Shown here: piece by piece, positions 36,765 to 44,965 of the stretch
Layout of the letters: each line of letters begins with the position of its first letter
Position numbering within the stretch: position 1 is the first letter of the stretch
Assembly: GCF_039534085.1 (NCBI RefSeq)
Contig: NZ_BAAAUT010000004.1
Coordinates: 124,001 to 188,000, forward strand
DNA length: 64,000 nucleotides
DNA from: Planomonospora_B alba
GTDB lineage: Bacteria > Actinomycetota > Actinomycetes > Streptosporangiales > Streptosporangiaceae
Direction: 5' to 3'
Program-made: the position numbers and the translations under genes
The notes under the pieces: model-generated
Databases searched by the model: none
What the model saw: the letters and a program-made list of their open reading frames with translations, nothing else
Told to the model about the DNA's origin: nothing

Positions 36765-37010
36765 CGGGAATGGTACTCCGAGGCTCTTTTCCACCCAGGC
36801 CTTTGGAGTCCAGGGCCTCGATGCCGTCGGCTCGCCAGGCCCGGTACCAGTGGTTGGTCGAGATCCGGCTGCCCCAGGACCGGTGGGCCACCTCCGGTGG
36901 CGGCACTCCGTGGGCGAACAAGTTCGCCGTCTCGAAGCGCAGCTGCTCTCATCTGGCGCGTGCGGCGGCGGTCAGCCCACCACCTTTGGGATACCTCGTG
37001 TTCCCAGTAT
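36765..37010 (-). pseudogene. IS630-like transposase N-terminal relic
   Basis: Read on the minus strand: RYPKGGGLTAAARAR, an in-frame stop, then FETANLFAHGVPPPEVAHRS, ISTNHWYRAWRADGIEAL and SKGLGGKEPR. This is the winged helix-turn-helix header of IS630-type transposases. The DDE half is missing and a TGA interrupts the frame, so it is inactive. It abuts the low-GC orphan on one side and the exonuclease gene on the other. Confidence 0.65.
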
Positions 37011-37067
37011 GACCGCTCTGGGGCGATCGTCACGCCTCGGCGAGGTAACTTAACCTTTCAAGGTCAG

Positions 37068-38678
37068 CTACACGAGAATCTGACGGAGAGCCTCCGCAAG
37101 ACCTGCCGCCAGTCCTCCAAAGATCAGCAGGGCGCCTGCGCAGCCGCTACCCTGCTTGGCCGCTCCTCGCTTCCCCCGTTCAGGAGATGCGACTGGACGA
37201 GGCGGCACCGGCACGGACACGTAGATCGCGGTTCTGCCGTTGCCTCCCACCTCCCAGTCGCTGTAGCGGTCGACGAACTGCGCCTTGTACTCGGCCGGAC
37301 TCAACTCCGTTCGCCGCCAGAACTGATGCCATTCCGGACGGCCCGTCCTCGCCTGCTGTTCGCGCTCGGCGGCCAGTTGCTCCGACAACGCCTGCCCTTC
37401 CGCGCTGGCGAACAGTCCACCGCGGGCGTCCTCGACCTCCTTCTCCAGCAGGCGCAGCGCCTCCTCAGGAGGAAGGACCCGAATGCCGGCAGCCGCTGCT
37501 TTCCCGAGCCGGGGATCGTCTTCAGCGTCGTCGGTGGCGACGACCAGGCGGACGGTCTTGGTTACGTTCACCGCGACCGTGGCTCCGTGGGAGACGGCGA
37601 AATCCATCACGTCCACAACGCCGGAGGCATCGCCCACCGGCAGTAGGCGCCAGCCCTTGAGCGGCCCGTTCCGCCTCGCGCGATCCGCAGCGGATGCCTC
37701 CTCAAGGTCACTGATCAGATGGGAGGAGGCGAGTTCCCTAGCCGCCCGCTGCAGTTCCTTCAGCTCAGCCGCGGTCACCACGCCGTCCGCCTCGGCACGG
37801 GCGCGGACATCGGCGAGAAATCGCTCGTGCACCTGGCGGGCCGTCGACTGCGTCAGGCCAGCACGCGCCGCCAGAACGGCGAGCTGCCCGGCCTCCTCCC
37901 CCACGATGCGGCCGTCGGCGAGCGTATGCGCAAGCATGGCCTGGTAGTCGGCCACGGCGTCGAGGCGCGGTGTCGGAGGCTGGACCATGAGCGGCAGTCT
38001 CGCGGTCAACATGGCCAGCCAGCCGTCGGTGCCCTTCCTCAGCCCGGCGGCACGCGGGGCGATGAACCCGGTACGCGGGTACGGCGGCAGCACCACCGGC
38101 GCCGGCCCCGCCCATGCCAAGGGCTGCGGAGCCTCGGCGATGAGCTTCGACAGGGTCCAGGCGAGCGTCCGGGCGTCACCGAGCGCGGAGTGCGAGGCAC
38201 GCGGCCACTCCCCCGTGATCAGACTGGCGATGTCACCCAGGCGATAGCCGTACCGGTCGAGCTGACTGCGTGAGGTCACCAACGTGCACAGGCCGGGGAC
38301 GCCGGACAGGTTGATCCCAAGGCGGCCGAACTCGGCGGTCAGGAACGCGTCCTCGAACTCCACGTTGTGCCCCACCACGACCGTACCGCTCAGGTAGGCG
38401 AGCACGTCGCCGGCAACGTGCTCGAAAGCGGGAGCGCCTTTGACGTCGGCGTTGGTGATGCCGTGGTACTCGTCATTGGTGATCCGAAGCCCCGGGTCGA
38501 CGAGCGTGGAGTACTCGTCGAGGACGGTGCCGTCGCCGCGCATGCGGACGATTCCGATCTCGCAGATCCGCGAGCCCTTGGCGGGGTGAAGGCCGGTGGT
38601 CTCCAGGTCCACCACCGCGAAGGTCAAGCTCCGCGGGTCGATCCCCTGTCTGCGGGTGAGCTGACCATAGGCGATCAT
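37068..38678 (-). CDS. DEDDh exonuclease with TerB-like and BRCT-like regions and C-terminal membrane segment
   Basis: 536 aa. The N-terminal ~175 residues are a DnaQ/epsilon-type 3'-5' exonuclease: VVDLETTGL, GHNVEFEDAFL and HSALGDART supply the acidic and His catalytic residues (HNxxFE instead of HNxxFD). Residues ~245-325 (MLAHTLADGRIVGEEAGQLA...) resemble a TerB-type helical domain. Residues ~345-410 (VDVMDFAVSHGATVAVNVTKTVRLVVATDD) look like a BRCT domain. The C terminus (GCAGALLIFGGLAAGLAEAL) is a likely membrane helix, unusual for this enzyme class. Related actinobacterial proteins with exonuclease plus BRCT exist, but their role is not known. It stands alone, next to an ADP-ribosylglycohydrolase. 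Confidence 0.8.
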   Translation of the reverse strand: MIAYGQLTRRQGIDPRSLTFAVVDLETTGLHPAKGSRICEIGIVRMRGDGTVLDEYSTLVDPGLRITNDEYHGITNADVKGAPAFEHVAGDVLAYLSGTVVVGHNVEFEDAFLTAEFGRLGINLSGVPGLCTLVTSRSQLDRYGYRLGDIASLITGEWPRASHSALGDARTLAWTLSKLIAEAPQPLAWAGPAPVVLPPYPRTGFIAPRAAGLRKGTDGWLAMLTARLPLMVQPPTPRLDAVADYQAMLAHTLADGRIVGEEAGQLAVLAARAGLTQSTARQVHERFLADVRARAEADGVVTAAELKELQRAARELASSHLISDLEEASAADRARRNGPLKGWRLLPVGDASGVVDVMDFAVSHGATVAVNVTKTVRLVVATDDAEDDPRLGKAAAAGIRVLPPEEALRLLEKEVEDARGGLFASAEGQALSEQLAAEREQQARTGRPEWHQFWRRTELSPAEYKAQFVDRYSDWEVGGNGRTAIYVSVPVPPRPVASPERGKRGAAKQGSGCAGALLIFGGLAAGLAEALRQILV

Positions 38679-38931
38679 CGCGGCACCTCCATCGGGTTCC
38701 CTTCAGAGGGAACAGGATGGCAGGCAGGAGCGCCGTAAAACGGTCCATTCCCGAAGATGGTTACGGCAACGAAACCCGGCTGTGCATGGAGGTCACGAGC
38801 AGCCTGGCCTCGACCACCAGAGGACTTCCTCCTTGAGCACCGCAGTCGAATTGCGCTCCGGCCTGCATGGAGCCCAGCGCGAACCACGTCGACGTATCCC
38901 GCCTTCCCCGGGATCCTGTCAGCCGACCAGG

Positions 38932-39876
38932 TCACCTCGATCCAGGGATCCGCTTCACCAGACGACGGGCGAGATCGAGCAGGTGCGGCAGGCGTAGGAT
39001 CTGGCCGCCTCCGCCTGGTAACGGGACGTGCAGCAGTTCCGTCCAGCGGGCCGGGATCGCGCCGAGCCCGTACACGGCGCCGGCCAGGCCGCCGGTGACC
39101 GCCGCGACGGTGTCAGTGTCCCCGCCCAGATCGATTGCCGTACGGAGTGCCTCCTCGAAGGCAGAGGTGGTGCGCAGCGCCCACACCGCCGAGCCCAGGC
39201 AGGGCCAGACGGCGCCGTTGAACTCGGTCGCCTGATCGGGGTGCCAGGCGGGGCCCAGGACGACGGCGTACCGCTCCCGGTGCTCCGGATCGACGGCGGC
39301 GAGGATCTCCGGCAGCGCCGCCAGCGGGTCGGCGCCGTCCAGGGCGAGGCGCACCAGCTCGTGGAAGACCGCGGTGCCCTCCCACGCCGCGGAATCGCCG
39401 TGGGTGAGCGCGGCCAGGCGGCGACCGGCCTGCATCGTGACCTGCCGTCCATCGCGGGCGAAGTACACCGCCGAGGTCGTCGCCCGCATCAGCGCGCCGT
39501 TGCCGGCGGCACGGTTGCTGCTGCGGTAGTGGGCGTCAGCGGCCTGATCCCAAGGCAGGCCGCGGCTCAGCACGTCCTCGGTCTGCAGCCCGATGTCCTT
39601 GGGGTCGTCGGCCGCCCACCGCTGGAAACGGGCGAAGACGTCCGGCAAGTCCAGGCCGCCGCGTTCCAGCAGCGACTCGGCCACGTGCACGGCCATCTGC
39701 GTGTCGTCGGTGGCCTCCCCCGCCTCCCAGCCGCCACCCGCACGCATCTCCCCGACACCCGGCGCCGGGAACCGCGCGGAGAACGCCCCCGCCGGGCCGA
39801 ACTCGAACGGGGCACCGAGGGCGTCGCCCACCGCCGAACCGATCACCGCACCGGCGGCACGCTCCAGACGATCCAT
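38932..39876 (-). CDS. ADP-ribosylglycohydrolase family protein
   Basis: 314 aa. IGSAVGDALGAPFEF, TDDTQMAVHVAE and GGDTDTVAAVTGGLAGA contain the acidic residues that bind the two magnesium ions in DraG/ARH-type enzymes; length and spacing are normal. Members remove ADP-ribose from proteins or nucleic acids. It is on the same strand as the exonuclease but ~250 bases downstream (38679-38931 contains nothing recognisable), so co-transcription is possible but not evident. It lies next to the tRNA remnant and may be cargo of an integrated element; an ADP-ribose eraser in a defence-rich region could counter toxic ADP-ribosylation, which is speculation. Confidence 0.85.
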   Translation of the reverse strand: MDRLERAAGAVIGSAVGDALGAPFEFGPAGAFSARFPAPGVGEMRAGGGWEAGEATDDTQMAVHVAESLLERGGLDLPDVFARFQRWAADDPKDIGLQTEDVLSRGLPWDQAADAHYRSSNRAAGNGALMRATTSAVYFARDGRQVTMQAGRRLAALTHGDSAAWEGTAVFHELVRLALDGADPLAALPEILAAVDPEHRERYAVVLGPAWHPDQATEFNGAVWPCLGSAVWALRTTSAFEEALRTAIDLGGDTDTVAAVTGGLAGAVYGLGAIPARWTELLHVPLPGGGGQILRLPHLLDLARRLVKRIPGSR

Positions 39877-40100
39877 GACGGCAGACTACGGAGCGGGAAA
39901 ACCCTGATCCATCCCTTTTCCGCCCGCCGCGGCCCCGCCGTGCCGCCGACGGTCCCGATCACGCGTGCTCGCGGCGTGCTCGCATGCCCCGGAACGCGCC
40001 GTCAGGGCCCGCCACACCCCGGCATTGGATCCGGGGAGAGTGCGGACGAAACACCACCAACCGGCATCCGGGAACCCTGATCACCGCACCGGGCAACCGC

Positions 40101-40142
40101 CTTCTAATCCGACGGTCGCAGGTTCGAATCCTGCAGGGCGCG
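40101..40142 (+). other. 3' half of tRNA-Arg(TCT): probable attachment-site scar
   Basis: The 42 bases read as an anticodon loop CTTCTAA (anticodon TCT), the 3' anticodon-stem strand TCCGA, a variable loop, an intact T arm GCAGG-TTCGAAT-CCTGC and the acceptor strand AGGGCGC plus discriminator G. The 5' half is absent: the bases before it do not pair, so it is not a functional tRNA gene. This is the usual footprint of tyrosine-integrase insertion at a tRNA anticodon loop. By that logic the element lies to the left and original chromosome to the right. No integrase gene and no second copy are in the window. The remainder of 39877-40570 shows nothing else. Confidence 0.7.
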
Positions 40143-40570
40143 CTTTTGATCATGGCCTGACCTGCGAAAACTCGAAGGACAGGCCTCTTCTGGAATGAAG
40201 TTCCGGTCCCTGCGTGCTCGTGGCGTGCACATACCATGATCGACAGGAGTGCGACCCTCCGCTCTCGTCCGTCACAGCACCTTCCGGGTCCGCAGTGCTT
40301 CTGCGAGCACGCCTGTTCTCTCATGCCCTCGGCGACAGAGAGGGACCCCGCCGGCCTCTCAACGCTGAAAGCAACCAGGTGGTCGAACCGCTCAGGTCCT
40401 GTGCCGCAGCCTGGTTCGGCACGGAACAAGGGTCTGATACCGCAACGCCGTCGCATCACGACGGAGTGCCGCGATCTCGGCATTCTTGATTGTTCTGCTT
40501 CGTCCCGGCGGTATCACCCACCCGAACATCTGGATCCTGAAAGACAATGCGGCGGCTGTATCATTCGCAG

Positions 40571-42568
40571 TCAGGACTCGGAGTCCTGCATGGCGGATGC
40601 AAGTTTTCCCGCCCGCTCCTCTCCACGCCTGCGCTCATGCGAAATCCACTCTTTCCCTTCCGCAGCGATCCCCTCCAAAATGTGCAGAGTATGGCTAAGA
40701 CCTGCAGCATCCAGCGTCACCTCGGACACCGTTCCAGGCTTCTCATCCTGCTGGAGTTTCTCCATTTCCGGACCTGTCACCTGGACAGCGATCTTCTGCC
40801 CGTCGACGAGCGCGAGCTCGAAAGTCCGTTCATCGCTATCTGTCTGCTTTACTCGTACGGCCGCGACCGCTTCGAAGCGGTAGTTCATCCGCTGCCGGTC
40901 GTGGAACGTACCCCGCTCGAAGTCGAGGGCGACGGCGAGCTGGCGCACTCCGTCCACGGTGAGAAGGAAGACCAGAAGCTGGTATTTCTTATAGCGCCAA
41001 GGCCCATTCAGCACCCGGGCATTCTTAGTCGAGGGAGCGGGTGCTTCGATGAAGGCGTGAGCAATGACGTTGCTCATAGTCAGCTTGTAGTGTTGCAACG
41101 CCTCGTCCAGCAGCACTTTCCGATCGCAGTCCAGCCAGGCGGATATCTCCCGGTCGTCAGGTTTGTCGGCCAGTTTCTCTTTCCATCGGTCGAAGGCCGC
41201 CCAGCTCTTCTTCGATCTTTGATCGGCTTCGCACTTGTCGGCGGTATGCCGTCGATGTTCAAGGGTGATGTACAGCCAGGCACGGCAGGCGATCCATCCG
41301 CCTGCCAGGACAAGGGCCATCGAGCGAGCCGCACTCAGAGGGGCGGTCTGCACTGCACCACCTGCTGCCCAGGTTCCACCGACTAGGAGGACGGTCACCC
41401 CGAGGATGGTCACTGCTTTTGTCGCCAGAGGTGTCGCCAGCTCCTCACGGTAGTTCCACAGCGTGCCCTTCCTCCACTGATCTCTGACGTCCTGGACACG
41501 ATGCCGGATCAGCCAATGGATCTCCTCGGCTCCGATCCTCCTCTCCCGGTAGGCATCGACGATCTCGTTTCGCAGGCTGTTGCGGATTCCCGCTGTTCTG
41601 GCCAGCCAGATGTCACGGCCCACACCATGCGGAACGTATTTGGCGAAGTAGTAGCCGAATCGCTCATCCACTTTGCTGGCGAAACCGCCGGCAGGCGCGC
41701 TGCTCCTGCGCTGCAGCGTTCCGTACTCCATGTCTTTCGCATGGCGGCGTACTGTTCTGAAGCGCCACTCCGCACCGTTGCGCGCACCGAAGTAACCCCC
41801 GATGACACTCAGCAGGTAGGCGAGCAACTCGACGACCCGGCCTGCCTGTGCCAGCAGATAGCCGATGTGGAGTGTCGCGATGACGAAGACGACAGTTGCC
41901 GCCACGGCCTGAGCCCAAACAGCGAAGGGAACGTCGACCGGCTGCGGTGGACGCACCCGAGGCTTCGCAGGGATCGGTTCGAAGAACTTCCAGACGCGAT
42001 CGGCCCGATCCCTGGCCATCTGCTCCAGCTTGGCCCGTGTCAGGGCATGGTGCCACATCTGGTCCTCGATCGGCCCGTCCAGGAACGAGTCCAGATGCCG
42101 CACGATCAGAGTGCGCTGGGTGTCACCGAGCTCGTTGAATTCCTTCAGCAGGACACGGATGTCCTCCCCGGGTTTCTCCACGGATTCCAGCAATCGGTGA
42201 ACGGCTTTCACGCCGTCGGACCATGCATCGTCACCGACCAGATGAAGCATCCTCTTCGAGTGCCGCAGCCTGGCTGCTTCTTCCTCGGACAACTCATGCC
42301 GAGTTCTTCCGCTCACCAGGGCGAGCAGCCAGTAGAAACAGACTTCGTTGGTGACGTATCGGGCTTCGAAGGCTTCGTGGATGAGCTGCCACGCCCGTCT
42401 CGGCATACCGCCGTTGAGGACCCGAACGCCCGTCCGGAACTTCTCCTCGGGAGAGGCGTCCGCGGACACCGTGTAGATGTGGACGTTGCCGTGTACGGTC
42501 CCCGCTTGCATCCCGACGTATGCGGAATCACCCGCGACGTTCGTCGTGGTGGCACCCGGATCCGTCAT
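40571..42568 (-). CDS. membrane protein with N-terminal QAGTVHG motif, partner of PNP-fold protein
   Basis: 665 aa. Near the N terminus is YVGMQAGTVHGNVHIY, nearly the same as a motif in the C-terminal part of the preceding gene product. Residues ~30-200 are helical; membrane helices lie at about 215-265 (two) and 390-450 (two), flanking charged segments. The C-terminal ~130 residues look beta-rich and may be a PH-like domain, with a charged tail. No enzyme motif is visible. The start overlaps the stop of the upstream gene (ATGA), so they are coupled. An architecture with a short shared adaptor motif plus membrane anchor suggests an effector or receptor partner, by analogy with conflict systems where such motifs link sensors to effectors; function unproven. 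Confidence 0.75.
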   Translation of the reverse strand: MTDPGATTTNVAGDSAYVGMQAGTVHGNVHIYTVSADASPEEKFRTGVRVLNGGMPRRAWQLIHEAFEARYVTNEVCFYWLLALVSGRTRHELSEEEAARLRHSKRMLHLVGDDAWSDGVKAVHRLLESVEKPGEDIRVLLKEFNELGDTQRTLIVRHLDSFLDGPIEDQMWHHALTRAKLEQMARDRADRVWKFFEPIPAKPRVRPPQPVDVPFAVWAQAVAATVVFVIATLHIGYLLAQAGRVVELLAYLLSVIGGYFGARNGAEWRFRTVRRHAKDMEYGTLQRRSSAPAGGFASKVDERFGYYFAKYVPHGVGRDIWLARTAGIRNSLRNEIVDAYRERRIGAEEIHWLIRHRVQDVRDQWRKGTLWNYREELATPLATKAVTILGVTVLLVGGTWAAGGAVQTAPLSAARSMALVLAGGWIACRAWLYITLEHRRHTADKCEADQRSKKSWAAFDRWKEKLADKPDDREISAWLDCDRKVLLDEALQHYKLTMSNVIAHAFIEAPAPSTKNARVLNGPWRYKKYQLLVFLLTVDGVRQLAVALDFERGTFHDRQRMNYRFEAVAAVRVKQTDSDERTFELALVDGQKIAVQVTGPEMEKLQQDEKPGTVSEVTLDAAGLSHTLHILEGIAAEGKEWISHERRRGEERAGKLASAMQDSES

Positions 42569-43722
42569 GACAGACCCTGAGCCAGGGCGATGACGGCCGC
42601 CAGTCCCGAGGCCAATTCAGCCACGTCGCTGATGAGTCCTCGTAGCTTCTTGAGCGCCAGCGTCAGCGTGCTCCTGCTCTGCGGCGTGTTCTCCTGCAGC
42701 GCCTCGTCGGCCACGGCGAGTTCCGCCTGCGCTGCCGTGTAGGTGTCTTCGTCGAGGTGGCCGGCTGCTCGCGCCTGCTGGAGCCGGGTGCGGAAGCCGG
42801 TGAGGGCCTCCGCCAGGTCGGTGGGCGAGTCCGACTCGGAGGTGATCCTGACGCCTCCGTACACGGTGCCTGCCTGCACCCCTACCCGCGCGTTTCCTTT
42901 AGCGATGTTCCGGGTCGTCTCACGCATCGCCAGGCTCCTCATCGTCGCCGTTGCCACGGGCTGGTCGTCGTCCTGTCCTTCGACGGCCAGTCCTTCGGCC
43001 AGTGCCGCGGCGAACGCCGCCGCGTTGGCCACTGCTCGTTGCTGCCACTGTTCGCGGTCGGTGACTTCCTTGGTTCCGTCGGCCCGGTCGCTCATGCCGC
43101 GTATCACGACCACCGGCAGTGCCTTGTTCAGATGTCCGGCCTGGGCTACACCGGCGCCTTCCATTTCGATCGCCAGTGCGTCGTTGTAGTGCTTCCGGAT
43201 CCATTGGGCGTGTGCGGAGATCCTGGAGTTCAGGACCACTTCGCCGGCGGCGATCGGTCCGAAGTGCACGCTGGGGGCCTGCCGACCGGGAGGAAGGTCC
43301 TGCGTCCAGGAGCCGTTGCGGGCGATGTGCCGGGCGATCTGATCGGCGGCGTGCGAGGTCTCCCAACTGCGGGGGCGACTCTTGAGCCCGTCGTCCTCGC
43401 TTGTTCCGCCGTGGTAGGCGTAGACGTTCGTCGCCACCACCACGTCTCCGAGGGAGAGATGGGAGTGCAGGGCGCCCGCCACCCCCACGAAGAGGAGCGC
43501 GGCTGGAGCGAACTCGGCGATGGCTCGTTCGGCCAGAACCGCCGCGGAGTGGTTGCCTTTGCCGACGTGGGCCAGAGCCACCCGGCACCGGCGTTCCGCG
43601 AGCCGGCCGATCTCAAAACGGGTGCCCTGAGGATGCCGATGCAGGCGGGGGTCGGCCAGCATCGCGCGGATCGCCTGATACTCCAGGTCCAGCGCGGTGA
43701 GGACCACGATCGTGCGGCTCAT
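42565..43722 (-). CDS. PNP/MTAN-fold nucleosidase with C-terminal QAGTVYG motif
   Basis: 385 aa from ATG 43722 (AAGGAG upstream). Residues 1-~250 have the nucleoside phosphorylase/MTA-SAH nucleosidase fold: VLTALDLEYQA, VALAHVGKGN, FVGVAGALHSHLSLGDVVVA, AIEMEGAGVAQAG and VIRGMSDRADG (catalytic Asp). After it comes ARVGVQAGTVYGGVRI, matching the motif in the membrane-protein partner, then a helical tail (EALTGFRTRLQQARAAGHLDE... to a hydrophobic end). PNP-fold domains occur as sensor or effector modules in bacterial conflict systems, where they may act on nucleotides or signals; simple MTA salvage is the alternative. Overlaps both neighbours as ATGA. Confidence 0.8.
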   Translation of the reverse strand: MSRTIVVLTALDLEYQAIRAMLADPRLHRHPQGTRFEIGRLAERRCRVALAHVGKGNHSAAVLAERAIAEFAPAALLFVGVAGALHSHLSLGDVVVATNVYAYHGGTSEDDGLKSRPRSWETSHAADQIARHIARNGSWTQDLPPGRQAPSVHFGPIAAGEVVLNSRISAHAQWIRKHYNDALAIEMEGAGVAQAGHLNKALPVVVIRGMSDRADGTKEVTDREQWQQRAVANAAAFAAALAEGLAVEGQDDDQPVATATMRSLAMRETTRNIAKGNARVGVQAGTVYGGVRITSESDSPTDLAEALTGFRTRLQQARAAGHLDEDTYTAAQAELAVADEALQENTPQSRSTLTLALKKLRGLISDVAELASGLAAVIALAQGLS

Positions 43723-44453
43723 GGTGCTGCTCCTTGTACGCTCGGTGATTCGGTGGGACGGGCCATCGGCGGATGCAGGACCTCGCGCGGTCCGGCTCTG
43801 AACAGCCGGGCCGGTCGTCCGGCCGTGGTCTTGCGCGTCGGTCCGGCCGGGACGATGAATCCGTCGGTCTTCTGGACCTTGCGGTAGAAGTTCCTGGGAT
43901 CGAGCGGGATCCCCCATACCGCCTCGTACACCTCCTGCAGCTCGGTGATCGTGAAAGTCGGTCCGCAGAAGGCCGTCGCGAGTGCGGAGTGCTCGAGCTT
44001 GACGCGAGCGCGCTCAACGGCGTCCGCGATGATTCGCCGATGGTCGAAGGCGAGTTCCAGGTCTCCGGAGAGCACTCGATCGACCCTCTGCCACCTGGCG
44101 TCGGCCGCATCCGTTCCGGCGGCCGGTTCCGGCAGGCGCGGGGCGATCGCTAGATACGCCACAGTCACCACCCGGCCGCGCGGATCACGCCCGGGGTCGC
44201 CGTACACCCCCAGCTGCTCCAGGCGCAGAGTCTCGGCGTCCAGGTCGGTCTCCTCCGACAGCTCCCGGTGAGCCGCGGTGACGAGGTCCTCCTCGGGGTG
44301 CTGGAGGAAGCCTCCCGGCAGGGCCATGGCACCTTGGTACGGCTCGATGCCGCGCTCGATGAGCAGTACGTGCAGACGTGATTCACGCAACGTCAGGATC
44401 ACGAGGTCGACGGTGAGCAGGACGACGGGCGGTTCCCATCGATCGTCGGTCAT
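43719..44453 (-). CDS. NrtR-like NUDIX transcriptional regulator
   Basis: 244 aa. The N-terminal ~140 residues are a NUDIX domain with a box GGFLQHPEEDLVTAAHRELS followed by EETDLD. Compared with GX5EX7REUXEEXGU it carries a one-residue insertion after the first Gly and an Asp for the last Gly, so hydrolysis may be impaired. The C-terminal ~90 residues form a winged helix (FTITELQEVYEAVWGIPLDPRNFYRKV then GFIVPAG). This NUDIX-wHTH pairing is that of NrtR, a repressor sensing ADP-ribose-type ligands. It leads the operon with the PNP-fold and membrane genes, and a palindrome lies just upstream of its start, so autoregulation is likely. Confidence 0.85.
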   Translation of the reverse strand: MTDDRWEPPVVLLTVDLVILTLRESRLHVLLIERGIEPYQGAMALPGGFLQHPEEDLVTAAHRELSEETDLDAETLRLEQLGVYGDPGRDPRGRVVTVAYLAIAPRLPEPAAGTDAADARWQRVDRVLSGDLELAFDHRRIIADAVERARVKLEHSALATAFCGPTFTITELQEVYEAVWGIPLDPRNFYRKVQKTDGFIVPAGPTRKTTAGRPARLFRAGPREVLHPPMARPTESPSVQGAAP

Positions 44454-44471
44454 GCGGCGACACTAGCTTTT

Positions 44472-44484
44472 TGTCAAATTGACA
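44472..44484. promoter_or_regulatory. palindromic operator candidate for the NUDIX regulator
   Basis: TGTCAAATTGACA is a perfect 13-bp palindrome beginning 19 bases upstream of the NUDIX start, flanked symmetrically (within half a base) by CTAG at 44463-44466 and 44489-44492. Size and location suit the NrtR family's inverted-repeat operators. It lies between divergent genes and could also influence the YjbR-like gene at 44609. Confidence 0.6.
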
Positions 44485-44608
44485 GAAACTAGCGCTGCGG
44501 TGACAGTCCACGCACCGACCACCCGATACCGGCGCCACACGGAGTGAAAGCACTCGGAGGGAACACGGTTGCCGGTCACGGTCATCATCCACGGAGTATC
44601 GTCCGGCC

Positions 44609-44965
44609 ATGGTCGATGATCCGCTGGAGTCGCTGCGCCGGCTCTGCCTCGCGCTCCCCGAGACCACCGAACGCCTCAGCCACGGCGAGCCGACCTGGTT
44701 CGTCCGCGGCAGGAAGGCGTTCGTCATGTACGCCGACCACCACCACGACGACCGGCTCGCCTTCTGGTGCGCGGCACCACCCGGCGTCCAGGAGGCCCTG
44801 GTGGCCGAGAGCCCCGAGCGCTTCTTCCGCCCTCCCTACGTCGGCCACCGCGGCTGGCTCGGCGTCTACCTCGACGTCCCCCGGGACTGGACCGAGATCA
44901 CCGAGCTCGTCACCGACGCCTACCGGACCGTCGCGCCCAAGAGCCTGCTCGCCCTTCTGGCGTGA
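44609..44965 (+). CDS. MmcQ/YjbR-like protein
   Basis: 118 aa, a complete small domain: LRRLCLALPETTERLSHGEPTWFV, FVMYADHHHDDRLAFWCAAPPG, RFFRPPYVGHRGWLGVYLD and DWTEITELVTDAYRTVAPK are typical of the MmcQ/YjbR (CyaY-like fold) family. These are small proteins of uncertain, possibly DNA-binding, function. It is divergent from the NrtR operon across 155 bases. No membrane or signal segment. Confidence 0.85.
   Translation: MVDDPLESLRRLCLALPETTERLSHGEPTWFVRGRKAFVMYADHHHDDRLAFWCAAPPGVQEALVAESPERFFRPPYVGHRGWLGVYLDVPRDWTEITELVTDAYRTVAPKSLLALLA

Noticed and set aside
40101..40142. functional tRNA-Arg gene
   Set aside because: The acceptor, D-arm and 5' anticodon-stem strands are missing; only the 3' half is present.
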